NCBI GenBank assembly: GCA_050948665.1
Contig: JBMNEH010000001.1
Location: 2,046,001 to 2,110,000 of the forward strand
Direction: 5' to 3'
From: JBMNEH01 sp050948665
Lineage (GTDB): Bacteria > Bacillota > Clostridia > Christensenellales > UMGS416
Length of the DNA stretch: 64,000 nucleotides
In this document: piece by piece, positions 8,292-16,803 of the stretch
How positions within the stretch are numbered: position 1 is the stretch's first letter
How the letters are laid out: each line of letters opens with the position of its first letter
The notes under the pieces: generated by a model
Databases searched by the model: none
Seen by the model: only the letters and a program-made list of their open reading frames with translations
Told to the model about the DNA's origin: nothing
Translations under genes and position numbers: made by a program

Positions 8292-9782
8292 ATGTTTTCT
8301 GAAAACGATAAGTCTTATCAATTGAGCAAGGAAGAATATGACGGGATCAGAGAGCGCATGAAGGTGGAGCTTTCTGTTTTGCAGCAGCAGGTAGTTGCGG
8401 CAAAGCTTCCCGTCATTATTCTGTTTGAGGGGTTCAGCGCGTCAGGAAAGGGCACGGCGATTTCTTCTCTGATATTGAATTTTGATCCGCGCGGCTATAC
8501 GGTTTATTCTATGCGGGAACCGGTCGGGCGGGATCTGCGCAAGCCGTGGATCACCCGTTTCGTGGAGCGGATCCCCGCGGCGGGGCGTATTTCGGTGTTT
8601 GATCGTTCCTGGTATTCGGGGTTGACATGGATGAGAGAGGACATCATAAACAAAGAAGACTGGCATGCCGATCTGGAGGAGCTGAGGTTGTTCGAGAGTC
8701 AACTGGCGGACGATGGATACCTGATTTTAAAGTTCTTCCTGCATATTTCTAAGAAGGAACAAAAAAAGAGACTGGACCGGTTGCGCAAGAATAAGGAGAC
8801 CGCCTGGCGCGTAACGAATTCCGACATGGACAAATTAAAAAATTACGACAAGTATAGCCGGTATTATAAAAGCGTGATCGAGATTACCGATTGCCCCCAT
8901 GCGCGATGGGTGGTTATAAATGCGGAGGACAGACGCTACACCCGCGCAACGGTGATGCAAAGGGTTGCCGAAGCGTTACAGGCGGCGCTGATCAAGCGCG
9001 CGGCCGTGCAGCCCGCACAGGAAGCGGTAGGCGAGCCCTATGTGAGTAAAAGGTTTAAACTGCTGCATTTCCGCAAGATACAGGACTATGATCTGAACCA
9101 TGAGATAGCGCGAGAGGAATACGACGAAAAACATAAGGAGCTGCAGGATAAGCTGCAGGACTTGCATAACAGGGTCTATTTAAACAAACTTCCCATCATT
9201 ATCGGGTTCGAGGGCAATGACGCGGCCGGAAAGGGCGGCAGTATCCGGCGGCTGGCAAGGGCGCTTGACCCCCGGGGGTACGAGGTGCATCCGATCTCGG
9301 CACCTACGCCGGATGAACTGGCCCGTCATTATTTGTGGCGGTTTTACAGGCGACTGCCCGTGACGGGGCATTTCGCGATTTTTGACCGGACCTGGTACGG
9401 CCGGGTGCTGGTGGAACGGGTGGAGGAGCTCACTCCGCCGCTGCGGATCATGCAGGCATATAATGAAATCAATGGGTTCGAGTATATGCTGCACAAATGG
9501 GGCGCGGTGATCGTAAAGTTCTGGATGGCGATCGACAAGGATGAGCAGCTGAACCGGTTCAAAGCGAGGGAGAGCACGCCGGAGAAGCGCTGGAAGCTTA
9601 CCGATGAGGATTGGCGCAATCGCGAAAAGTGGGAGGCTTATGAAAACGCGGTAAATGATATGCTGCGTTACACCAATACGGAGTACGCGCCGTGGACGGT
9701 GGTGGAGTCCAATTCCAAGCTATACGCCCGGATCAAGGTGCTTGAGACGATCGTTGACGCGATTGAGAAAAAGCTGGACTAA
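8292..9782 (+). CDS. Two-domain polyphosphate kinase 2 (polyphosphate:AMP phosphotransferase type)
   Basis: A 496-residue protein made of two tandem PPK2 domains, the architecture of class II enzymes that transfer phosphate from polyphosphate to AMP. Domain 1 (about 1-235) has the Walker A GFSASGKGT (47-55) and Walker B/lid FDRSWY (103-108). Domain 2 (about 265-496) has GNDAAGKGG (308-316) and FDRTWY (364-369). Domain 2 keeps the typical GxDxxGK pattern, whereas domain 1 has Ser/Ala in place of the Asp, as is common for the non-catalytic repeat in these fusions. Its own promoter and a terminator isolate it. PPK1, Ppx and pyrophosphatase lie 23-28 kb away. Confidence 0.9.
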   Translation: MFSENDKSYQLSKEEYDGIRERMKVELSVLQQQVVAAKLPVIILFEGFSASGKGTAISSLILNFDPRGYTVYSMREPVGRDLRKPWITRFVERIPAAGRISVFDRSWYSGLTWMREDIINKEDWHADLEELRLFESQLADDGYLILKFFLHISKKEQKKRLDRLRKNKETAWRVTNSDMDKLKNYDKYSRYYKSVIEITDCPHARWVVINAEDRRYTRATVMQRVAEALQAALIKRAAVQPAQEAVGEPYVSKRFKLLHFRKIQDYDLNHEIAREEYDEKHKELQDKLQDLHNRVYLNKLPIIIGFEGNDAAGKGGSIRRLARALDPRGYEVHPISAPTPDELARHYLWRFYRRLPVTGHFAIFDRTWYGRVLVERVEELTPPLRIMQAYNEINGFEYMLHKWGAVIVKFWMAIDKDEQLNRFKARESTPEKRWKLTDEDWRNREKWEAYENAVNDMLRYTNTEYAPWTVVESNSKLYARIKVLETIVDAIEKKLD

Positions 9783-9845
9783 ATTGCCTTCCCCAACCCC
9801 GGAATATTGCTTTCCGAAGTATACTCTCCGGTGATTCCCTTCCCA

Positions 9846-9882
9846 AACAAGGCAGCGGATTTTGAAAATCCGCTGCCTTGTT
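9846..9882. terminator. Bidirectional terminator between convergent genes
   Basis: An 18-bp perfect inverted repeat, AACAAGGCAGCGGATTTT (9846-9863) and its complement, almost without a loop. It lies between PPK2 (+) and the beta-helix surface protein (-) and can stop transcription from both sides. Confidence 0.8.
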
Positions 9883-9924
9883 CTTGCAAATACGAACACA
9901 TTCTCCGTTGTTTAGAAATAGCGG

Positions 9925-11949
9925 TTACTTCGAAACTGCCTTTCGCCGCATCATCAATAAGACGACCGAAGCAAAAACCATCAGGACTGCGAACGGATAC
10001 ACCATACCCGCATCGCCTGTTTTTGGGATTTGACCTGGATCCGGGGGCGGCGTCTCGCTCACAGGCGCCGTATATGTCCATGTTCCGGTAAAAACAACGC
10101 CTTCTTCCGGGATATTGGTTTGCGTTGTATTCCAGCCGGTAAACGTCCACATACCGCCGTTGTTCGCTAGGACAACGGTATTCGCTGCGGGAGCGGCGGG
10201 GATAACAATGGAACCGATCCCGGCCTCACTGCCTGCAAGAAGCAGGTCCAGGACTTCCTGCGGTAAGCTGCCGGCATCGGCATCTTCAAATTGATAGCTT
10301 ATCGAACATAAAGTACTTTCAGCGGTATTTTTGTAGTTGATATCATAGTTATTCAGCAAAGAATCGTTCACCAAAACAACCCCCCCTGTATAAGGGTTTA
10401 CCTGACCCGTAAAACTTGTTCTGCTGAACAAAAGGGCGGTAAAATTCGCGTAATTACCCGGAGGCTCATAAGGATAGGACGCCGTGTTTTTCTCAAAAGA
10501 AGTCGTATTGTCGATGTTGAGATTGGCATATTTGCTGCTGTCTGCAGGGTCCGCGTAGCTGAGAGAGTCAGTATAAATGGCTCCGCCTTCTACCTGCGCC
10601 TCATTTTTACGAAAGGAAGTATCGTTCTTGATTATTGTCCCCCTTTGTGTAAAGATCGCGCCCCCCCTTCCCGCTTTATTATTCGTAAAGGTGGAGCTTG
10701 CAACAGTCAGTGAGGCGGTGGAACGCGCCGTCAGATTGATAGCTCCACCGTAGCTTGAGGCAACATTCCCCTCAAACAACACGCTCTCTATACTTGTCTC
10801 CAGGTTCGAGGAAATCGCGCCGCCGCCCACTGCCGTGTTTCCCGAAAAAGTGCTGTTTTTAACAAACAGCCTCTCATTATCCGATACTTGTGCAGACGCC
10901 ATGAGTATCGCGCCGCCCAACCCTGTTTCGGCAATATTATTTTCAAATCTGCTGTTCTCAATGGTGGTCAAAACCGCCGAGTGAATGGCGCCGCCAAACT
11001 CTCCTGAGACGTTTGCGGAAAAAGTTGTATTTTGTATGTTGATCGATTGAGCTTCATGGGGCGCGTGGATCGCGCCGCCGGCATTGCTTACACGATTTCC
11101 GGAAATAACTGCCCCGTCAATATCTACCACGCAGTTGCTCAGCATCCTTATAGCCCCGCCGTAATAGCTGGTGGTTTCAGAGACATTGCCCGAAATTCTG
11201 GAGCCCGGTCTCATATAGAGTGCTGTGTTCTTGTTCATATGGATCCCGCCCGTTGTAGCCCCGCTGGCAGAATATCCGTTTTGAATGATAGCTCCGGAAT
11301 CCATGGTCAATGTGCTACCGTCTATAATTCTGCAGGTCCTGTACCGATTTTCTCCTTCAATCACAACATTTTTCAGCGTTACACTGGAGGGATAGCCGCT
11401 TTCACCGATCGTAATGACGCGATTTAAATTGACCGGCGCCGTCTCCTCCTTTTTCACCGTGTTGCCGTTCCCCTCGACCGTCCATCCGCTTGGGCCTGGA
11501 AAAACCAAGCTGCTGTCTCCCGTCACAGCCAACTCCTGATTAAGAGTTATTGTATAGGCATTGCCCAGCGCTGCCAGCTCCCTGATTTTCGCGTCCAATT
11601 CCGAAAAATCCGCCAACACATACCGTTCGCCGGGGTCGGCGTTGTTCGTGATCACATAGGGGTCAAAGCCTCTGGATCCCATTAGGGGCGATCCGAGCAA
11701 CCCCGCGGCAGGGTCTTCCGTTATATCGTCCGCCGCAGATCCTTCTTCCGCGGGATCGGTATCTGTGTTTTCTTCACCGGCTGCGCCATCACCGGCATTT
11801 TCCTCTTGCGCTCCCGCGCTCTCTATATCATTCTGCGTTTGCGCGTTGTTCTCCGGTTCCATAGCCAACGCCGGCTGATACATTTGAGTTGCCAGAACAA
11901 ACACGCTGAGTATCAGCAATAAAATCGAAAATATCCATTTCCTATGCAA
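9925..11949 (-). CDS. Cell-wall-anchored beta-helix surface protein with IPKTG sorting signal
   Basis: A 674-residue secreted protein. Residues 1-30 are a signal peptide. Residues 31-95 are an acidic low-complexity spacer. From about 120 to 510 there are many short repeats of the form GGAI..N..F..N.A, typical of right-handed parallel beta-helix (polymorphic-membrane-protein-like) adhesins. Near 550-635 lies a domain with ISYQFEDADAG and WTFTGWN that resembles SHIRT-type stalk domains. The C-terminus is a sortase signal: IPKTGD at 641, a hydrophobic helix and RRK. It has no sortase beside it, so it would rely on another, perhaps the housekeeping enzyme. Likely role is adhesion; that is inference. 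Confidence 0.8.
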   Translation of the reverse strand: MHRKWIFSILLLILSVFVLATQMYQPALAMEPENNAQTQNDIESAGAQEENAGDGAAGEENTDTDPAEEGSAADDITEDPAAGLLGSPLMGSRGFDPYVITNNADPGERYVLADFSELDAKIRELAALGNAYTITLNQELAVTGDSSLVFPGPSGWTVEGNGNTVKKEETAPVNLNRVITIGESGYPSSVTLKNVVIEGENRYRTCRIIDGSTLTMDSGAIIQNGYSASGATTGGIHMNKNTALYMRPGSRISGNVSETTSYYGGAIRMLSNCVVDIDGAVISGNRVSNAGGAIHAPHEAQSINIQNTTFSANVSGEFGGAIHSAVLTTIENSRFENNIAETGLGGAILMASAQVSDNERLFVKNSTFSGNTAVGGGAISSNLETSIESVLFEGNVASSYGGAINLTARSTASLTVASSTFTNNKAGRGGAIFTQRGTIIKNDTSFRKNEAQVEGGAIYTDSLSYADPADSSKYANLNIDNTTSFEKNTASYPYEPPGNYANFTALLFSRTSFTGQVNPYTGGVVLVNDSLLNNYDINYKNTAESTLCSISYQFEDADAGSLPQEVLDLLLAGSEAGIGSIVIPAAPAANTVVLANNGGMWTFTGWNTTQTNIPEEGVVFTGTWTYTAPVSETPPPDPGQIPKTGDAGMVYPFAVLMVFASVVLLMMRRKAVSK

Positions 11950-12000
11950 TCTCTTCCCCCCAGATCCTTACATCGTTTTCAAACGGTTACTGTAACCGAC

Positions 12001-12029
12001 AAAAAAAATGTCAGAAGTCAGACATTTTT
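12001..12029 (-). terminator. Terminator for the DUF362 gene
   Basis: On the minus strand AAAAATGTC and GACATTTTT form a 9-bp stem with an 8-nt loop, followed by further T. It lies about 100 bp past the stop at 12130. Confidence 0.65.
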
Positions 12030-12129
12030 CTTTTTTTATCATTATAACTCATTTCTGCTGCATTTGCAATTCTTTCGGCCGATAACTATACGATTTTGTA
12101 TATTATAAAACGCAAATTCACAAATGGAT

Positions 12130-13215
12130 TTATATCCGCCTGAAAAAATCCAGGATGGCCGATGTGGATGGCGGGCAGCCGCCTATACTCCTACTTATGC
12201 CGGAGGCGCACTTTCCCACGCCGATTCCATCGCCCCTTATATGCTTATACCCCTGCCCGATCAGAATGGGGTCGTCTTTAAACCGGTATAATAATCCCTC
12301 TTCATCAAGCCTGGCTAGAGCCCGTATGACATTGGCATAACACGCGGAGCACGCGTCCTTCACGTGGGTGTATCGCGCCAGTCTTTGCACCTTTCGTGAG
12401 GACGACGGCTTTGCGATGCTCTCATCCCTGCTGAGGACCGTGATCTCTGCTTTGTCGATATCCGCGCTCCCTACCCCGATATTATTCGCGATTTGGATAT
12501 ACTCCACTTCATACGGCTTATAGCCCATGCTCTCCGTCATATATGCGTCGATCAGCACCGCGTCCGTTCCGCAGAAAATGCGGTTCATCTGCACCGGATT
12601 CCCTCCCTCCTCAAAATCGAGGTCGCCGCATATCCCGTCAACCAGGATAAAGTCCTGCTTTACAAGCCTATTCAGATAAGCGATGGGCGTATGCAGCCCC
12701 CGGGCGTGAAATCTGCGTTTTTCCCTTTCGGAAATACAGCCCTTCATGTTCTTCAGCGCTCCCGTCACCAATGTCTGGCAGTGGCCCTTCAATACCGGCG
12801 TGTTGATCAGAAAATCCAGCGACAGCGCTTTATCGCTTATCTCGATATCCATGCCTTTGTATTTTTTTACGGTATAGGTGTCCTGCTTGATATCAAAAAG
12901 CGGTACATTGTATCTTTGGGATATCTCTTCATACCCGCAAACCTTAAAAGCTCTTTTCGTACTGTCCCCGATCCATGAGCTTTCCAGAATTACGATATCG
13001 TCATGCCCGTGCTCACGCAGATATTCGATCAACGCCGAAACGATTACCGGGGAAGTGGTCGCTCCCGAAGCCGAGGGCTTCGCCACCGCCAGATTGGGCT
13101 TTATGCCGATCGTTGCCCCCTTCGGTATACGTTTGCCGAGCCCCGCCTCCCTGAGGACCTCCCCCGTCATTTTCCGTAAATCCTCGCCGTAGGTTATGAT
13201 GATCCTGTTATCCAT
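12130..13215 (-). CDS. DUF362 domain protein
   Basis: A 361-residue protein of the DUF362 family, a group of redox-associated proteins often fused or linked to ferredoxin-like domains. Family marks are IGIKPNLAVAKPSASGATTSP near the N-terminus, LINTPVLKGHC, and GALKNMKGC. The C-terminal third has a Cys-rich portion (CSACY, then VGKC and GGCPP) that could bind a metal or cluster, but no full 4Fe-4S ferredoxin motif is visible. The start at 13215 is preferred over the longer frame because GGGAGG lies 6 nt upstream. It is alone in its transcription unit. Exact function is unknown for the family. Confidence 0.8.
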   Translation of the reverse strand: MDNRIIITYGEDLRKMTGEVLREAGLGKRIPKGATIGIKPNLAVAKPSASGATTSPVIVSALIEYLREHGHDDIVILESSWIGDSTKRAFKVCGYEEISQRYNVPLFDIKQDTYTVKKYKGMDIEISDKALSLDFLINTPVLKGHCQTLVTGALKNMKGCISEREKRRFHARGLHTPIAYLNRLVKQDFILVDGICGDLDFEEGGNPVQMNRIFCGTDAVLIDAYMTESMGYKPYEVEYIQIANNIGVGSADIDKAEITVLSRDESIAKPSSSRKVQRLARYTHVKDACSACYANVIRALARLDEEGLLYRFKDDPILIGQGYKHIRGDGIGVGKCASGISRSIGGCPPSTSAILDFFRRI

Positions 13216-13677
13216 TCGTTCCTCCCGATCACTGTAGAATGCGCGGATGTTCTGTGCGATGCCCTTTCTTCGGTATTCTCCTGCAAGTATACCATAAAAC
13301 GCTCTTCCCATGGGCGTACCATGGGAAAATGAAGAAACAAGGCATTGCCTTTCATGCCGCCGATTGGCAGGTGTCAGCTTCATTCCTTAATATCCATTCG
13401 GAACGGTACTTGAGGATATCGGAGCAATGATTTATACTGACAGACAGGGAATACGGTGCAGTGCAAACGCTTTTGCGGGAAGAGTTACGAGCATTCTTTT
13501 GACATTATCCTACGAAACAATGCATTTCCGCTTTTCATGTGTATCTTTTCATATAAACCCCGGGATGAGGCAAATCCTCGCCGGGTATCGCTTTAAGTGC
13601 CGCGCTGAGGTCTCCTACAATAGTGTCGGCAGGCGTTGCAATACGCCCTGAAAATCCATCAAATGGAGGGATCGATC
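13216..13677. other. Upstream region of the macro-domain gene
   Basis: 460 bp without a gene. It holds the promoter at 13410-13438, a long leader, and a hairpin near 13558-13585 (CCCGG...CCGGG with inner GAGG/CCTC). Sequence 13402-13490 resembles the leader of the peroxiredoxin gene at 15462-15535. Confidence 0.55.
13410..13438 (+). promoter_or_regulatory. Promoter of the macro-domain operon (copy 1 of a repeated module)
   Basis: TTGAGG (13410-13415), 17-bp spacer, TATACT (13433-13438). The spacer ATATCGGAGCAATGATT differs in only a few bases from that of copy 2 at 15469-15497, and both flanks are also similar. The start codon is 240 bp further on. Confidence 0.6.
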
Positions 13678-14700
13678 ATGCCGTTTACCATCATCCGTCA
13701 AAAAATTACCGAATTGAAAGTCGACGCGGTCGTCAACGCCGCCAATACCGGCCTGCGAATGGGCGGCGGGGTTTGCGGGGCGATCTTCAAAGCGGCGGGT
13801 CCGGCGCAGTTGCAGGCCGCCTGCGATAAACTTTCTCCCATCGAAACGGGTGAGGCGGTCATCACGCCGGGCTTCGGGCTGCCCGCGAAATTTATCATTC
13901 ACACGGCGGGCCCGGTCTACAGCCGTCAAAGCCCCCAGGAGAGTGAAAAGCTCCTGCGAGCGGCCTACACGGCATCGCTGCGGCTTGCCGCCGAAAATAA
14001 CTGTAATAGCATCGTTTTCCCGCTGATCTCAAGCGGGATCTACGGTTACCCCAAGGATGAAGCCTTTCGTGTGGCTTCTTCCGCGATCCGAGATTTTCTG
14101 GCGGACAGCGATATGCATATCACCCTTGCCCTGCTCGATAAATCGGCGTTTGCCGCGGGCCGTGATTTGCTTGGCGAGGTCGAAAGCTATATCGGCACGC
14201 ACTATGAGGCGCCTGTGATCAAACCTCGGAAGCCAATCGATGTGAAAAGGCAAGCCCTCTTCAAAGCGGAAGAGCGTTCCGCGTTATTCGACGCGCCGCT
14301 TTCCCGGCAAGCGCATGCGCCTGTCGGTGTCGCTTCCCTTGACGCACTTGTAGACAATCTCGATGAGCCCTTCTCACGGATGCTACTGCGTCTGATTGAC
14401 ACGAAGGGCATGACGGATGTGGAGGTATACAAACGCGCCAACCTCGACCGTAAATTATTTTCCAAGATTCGGACGGGGAAAGGATATATGCCCGGCAAGC
14501 GCACAGCGATCGCGCTTGCCATAGCGTTGCGGTTGTCCCTGAAAGAAACCGGCAGCCTTTTGGAACGGGCAGGCTACGCGCTGTCCCCCGCCGTCAAATT
14601 CGATGTCATTGTGGAATACTTCATCGCAAAAGGGCAATACGACATATTCGCCATCAATGAAGTGCTGTTCCAATATGACCAGCCGCTTCTGGGAGGATAA
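13678..14700 (+). CDS. Macro domain protein with C-terminal HTH-like domain
   Basis: A 340-residue protein. Residues 1-170 are a macro domain, which binds or hydrolyses ADP-ribose and derivatives: the loops VNAANTGLRMGGGVCGAIF (19-37) and PLISSGIYGYP (115-125) are the two ligand-binding signatures. Residues 175-220 are a basic linker. Residues 222-340 form an all-helical domain in which VEVYKRANLDRKLFSKIRTG followed by a second helical pair resembles an XRE-type helix-turn-helix. So it may couple ADP-ribose sensing to DNA binding. The ATG at 13678 has GGAGGG 7 nt upstream. The vWA gene follows by 97 bp. Confidence 0.8.
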   Translation: MPFTIIRQKITELKVDAVVNAANTGLRMGGGVCGAIFKAAGPAQLQAACDKLSPIETGEAVITPGFGLPAKFIIHTAGPVYSRQSPQESEKLLRAAYTASLRLAAENNCNSIVFPLISSGIYGYPKDEAFRVASSAIRDFLADSDMHITLALLDKSAFAAGRDLLGEVESYIGTHYEAPVIKPRKPIDVKRQALFKAEERSALFDAPLSRQAHAPVGVASLDALVDNLDEPFSRMLLRLIDTKGMTDVEVYKRANLDRKLFSKIRTGKGYMPGKRTAIALAIALRLSLKETGSLLERAGYALSPAVKFDVIVEYFIAKGQYDIFAINEVLFQYDQPLLGG

Positions 14701-14762
14701 AGACGTCCCCCCGATTGAAAATGTCGCTTGAAAAGCGACCCTTCCTTCCAATTGCAGTTGTA

Positions 14763-14790
14763 TCCTGAGGTCAGAAATCATCTCAGGAGG
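14763..14790 (+). promoter_or_regulatory. Hairpin covering the ribosome site of the vWA gene
   Basis: TCCTGAG (14763-14769) pairs perfectly with CTCAGGA (14782-14788), a 12-nt loop between. The pairing takes in AGGA of the Shine-Dalgarno AGGAGG (14785-14790), so it could reduce translation of the gene at 14798. Confidence 0.4.
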
Positions 14791-14797
14791 CTGTAAA

Positions 14798-15451
14798 ATG
14801 AAAAAGGGACTTACGGAACTGGTATTTATTCTGGACAAGAGCGGCTCCATGAGCGGCCTGGAGGCCGACACGATCGGCGGCTACAATTCCCTGCTTGTTA
14901 AGCAGAAGGCGATAGCCGGCGAGTGCTGCGTCACCACCGTATTGTTCGACAACAGCTATGAACTGCTGCACGACCGTATCGATCTGCGGGCGGTCACTCC
15001 GATCACCGAAAAGGACTATCAGGTGGGCGGCTCAACGGCTCTGCTTGACGCCATCGGCAGGACGATCCATAAAATCGGCAGCGCGCAGAAAAACACCGCT
15101 GAGGATTACCGCGCCGAAAAGATAATGTTCGTCATCATCACGGACGGTGAGGAAAACTCCAGCCGCGAATATACCGCCGAGAAAGTCAAAGCCCTAATCG
15201 CGCTGCAAAAAGAAGAACACTCTTGGGAGTTCCTCTTCCTCGGCGCCAATATCGACGCGGTGCAAACCGCCGGCAGCTTCGGGATCGCGCCCGACAGGGC
15301 GGTCGACTATCTGGCTGACAGCAGAGGAACGGCGCTGAGCTTTAAGGCGGTGACCAGCGCCGTGGCGAAATTCCGCGAATCAGGAAGAGTGGACGGCGCC
15401 TGCCTTGACGAGATCCGCGAGGATGTAAAGCGCCGGAGGCACCGCAAATAA
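14798..15451 (+). CDS. Von Willebrand factor A (vWA) domain protein
   Basis: A 217-residue cytoplasmic vWA protein, essentially one domain. The metal-ion-dependent adhesion site is complete: DKSGS at 13-17, Thr80 in GGSTALLDAIG, and Asp116 in ITDGEE. Such domains make Mg-dependent contacts with partner proteins. The C-terminal tail is basic (VKRRRHRK). It follows the macro-HTH gene, and paired expression is likely, but it has no AAA-ATPase or other usual vWA partner next to it. The partner and function are unknown. Confidence 0.8.
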   Translation: MKKGLTELVFILDKSGSMSGLEADTIGGYNSLLVKQKAIAGECCVTTVLFDNSYELLHDRIDLRAVTPITEKDYQVGGSTALLDAIGRTIHKIGSAQKNTAEDYRAEKIMFVIITDGEENSSREYTAEKVKALIALQKEEHSWEFLFLGANIDAVQTAGSFGIAPDRAVDYLADSRGTALSFKAVTSAVAKFRESGRVDGACLDEIREDVKRRRHRK

Positions 15452-15468
15452 CCCCCGGAAAAGAACGC

Positions 15469-15497
15469 TTGAGGATATCAGAAGAATGCTTTATACT
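15469..15497 (+). promoter_or_regulatory. Promoter of the peroxiredoxin gene (copy 2 of a repeated module)
   Basis: TTGAGG (15469-15474), 17-bp spacer ATATCAGAAGAATGCTT, TATACT (15492-15497); start codon 45 bp downstream. Very similar to the promoter at 13410-13438. Confidence 0.65.
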
Positions 15498-15541
15498 GAT
15501 TGCAATAAAGCACAAAAGCTTTGCGGAAAGGATGTCTTCAT

Positions 15542-16000
15542 ATGCTGAAAACAGGAACCAAAGCGCCGGATTTTTTGCTTCCGGATCAAAACGGTGAGAT
15601 CCATAGCCTCAAGAATTACACCGGAAAGAAACTATTGCTCTATTTTTACCCCAAGGACAATACGCCGGGATGTACCATGCAGGCGGTGGCATACTCCGCC
15701 GCCAAGGAACAATTTGAAAAAAACGGGATCTCCATTATCGGCGTGAACAAGGACAGCGTCTCTTCTCATAAGAAATTCGAGGAAAGGCACGGCCTGACGA
15801 TCACCCTTCTTGCCGATACGGAGGGCGCAACGCTGCAAGCCTACGATGTCTGGAAAGAAAAAAAGCTTTTCGGAATAACGGCGATGGGCATTGTGAGGAC
15901 GACTTACGTCATCGATGAAAACGGGACCATCGTTTTCGCGAACGACAAGGTAAAAGCCCCGGAAGACGCGAAAAGTATGCTGAAAATGATATTGGGCTGA
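15542..16000 (+). CDS. Peroxiredoxin, Bcp/PrxQ type
   Basis: A 152-residue thiol peroxidase that reduces hydrogen peroxide and organic peroxides. The peroxidatic Cys is in PKDNTPGCTMQA, matching the PrxQ/Bcp signature, with the conserved Thr/Pro. The resolving Cys usually five residues later (CTxxxC) is absent, replaced in the CTMQAV context, so it may act as a one-Cys enzyme reduced by an outside thiol. The ATG at 15542 has AAAGGA about 9 nt upstream. It shares a promoter module with the macro-domain gene, suggesting one stress control for both. Confidence 0.9.
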   Translation: MLKTGTKAPDFLLPDQNGEIHSLKNYTGKKLLLYFYPKDNTPGCTMQAVAYSAAKEQFEKNGISIIGVNKDSVSSHKKFEERHGLTITLLADTEGATLQAYDVWKEKKLFGITAMGIVRTTYVIDENGTIVFANDKVKAPEDAKSMLKMILG

Positions 16001-16060
16001 TGTGTTCGCCGCGGACGGTCACGACAGTCTACCTATCACAAGCAGAGAGGGAGGCAGACC

Positions 16061-16621
16061 ATGTATCTGATCATTATGGCAAGCCCGAATAAGGACGGGC
16101 TGACCGCCGCCTGTGGCAGGGCGGCCTGTAACGGCATACAAGCCGCCGGCGGCAGGGCGGAAATTCTCGATATCAGTGAAATGAATCTCCGGCCCTGCAG
16201 GATCTGTGGCAACGGCTGGGGAACCTGCCGCTCCGCGGGAAAGTGCGTTATCGATGACGCTCTGGCGAGCATTCAGGAGAAGATCCGGGATTGCGGGGGT
16301 CTGTTCCTTGTCACGCCCGTGTATTTCGGGCAGCCCTCCGAGAGAATGAAGTACTTCTGCGACCGTTGCCGCCGCTGCGAGGCCTTCCGCGGAGGGGGAA
16401 GCTGGACGCGGGGCAAGCCGGTCAACCTTGTTGCCGCCGCCGGCGGCTCCGGCAACGGAACGGCGACCACGCTGGTCGAGCTGGAAAACTGGTGCAGGCA
16501 CGTACAGGCGATACCCCAGGAACGGATCGGCATCACCCGCTTCAACCGCGCGGCGGCCCTCGCCGTCATAGAGGATGCCGGCGCCCGTCTGGTCAGGGGC
16601 GATTTCTTCAAAAGGTTTTAA
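16061..16621 (+). CDS. Flavodoxin-fold NAD(P)H-dependent FMN reductase / iron-sulfur-flavoprotein-like
   Basis: A 186-residue protein of the flavodoxin-like FMN reductase family. The N-terminus MYLIIMASPNKDGLT is the phosphate-binding loop, and LVTPVYFGQPSERMKYFCDR is the flavin-contact segment. A Cys-rich stretch RPCRICGNGWGTC at about 45-57 resembles the cluster loop of iron-sulfur flavoproteins, but the spacing differs and a cluster is not certain. Likely role: flavin-based electron transfer or disulfide/quinone reduction. It lies 60 bp after the peroxiredoxin gene in the same direction and could be cotranscribed with it. Confidence 0.75.
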   Translation: MYLIIMASPNKDGLTAACGRAACNGIQAAGGRAEILDISEMNLRPCRICGNGWGTCRSAGKCVIDDALASIQEKIRDCGGLFLVTPVYFGQPSERMKYFCDRCRRCEAFRGGGSWTRGKPVNLVAAAGGSGNGTATTLVELENWCRHVQAIPQERIGITRFNRAAALAVIEDAGARLVRGDFFKRF

Positions 16622-16748
16622 AGAAGGCAGGCCGGAGTCCGGTCCTCCCTACGTAACGGTTGCGCATTCGTTTTCACGGTCAGGAGATTTCTTTCCTCCT
16701 CCTCGGCGGTGTTCCGGCGTGCGCCGGCCGTTGTTTGCGCGGATACGC

Positions 16749-16784
16749 AAAAAGAATCCGGCGGGACCTCCGCCGGATCTTTTT
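16749..16784. terminator. Bidirectional terminator
   Basis: ATCCGGCGG (16756-16764) pairs with CCGCCGGAT (16770-16778), flanked by A-run and T-run. It separates the flavoprotein gene (+) from the alpha-galactosidase (-). Confidence 0.85.
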
Positions 16785-16803
16785 GCCTTGCCCTGCCGGT
16801 GAT

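Noticed and set aside
10600..11400. Possible CRISPR or DNA tandem repeat inside the beta-helix gene
   Set aside because: Repeats exist at protein level (GGAI turns) but the DNA units vary in length and sequence.
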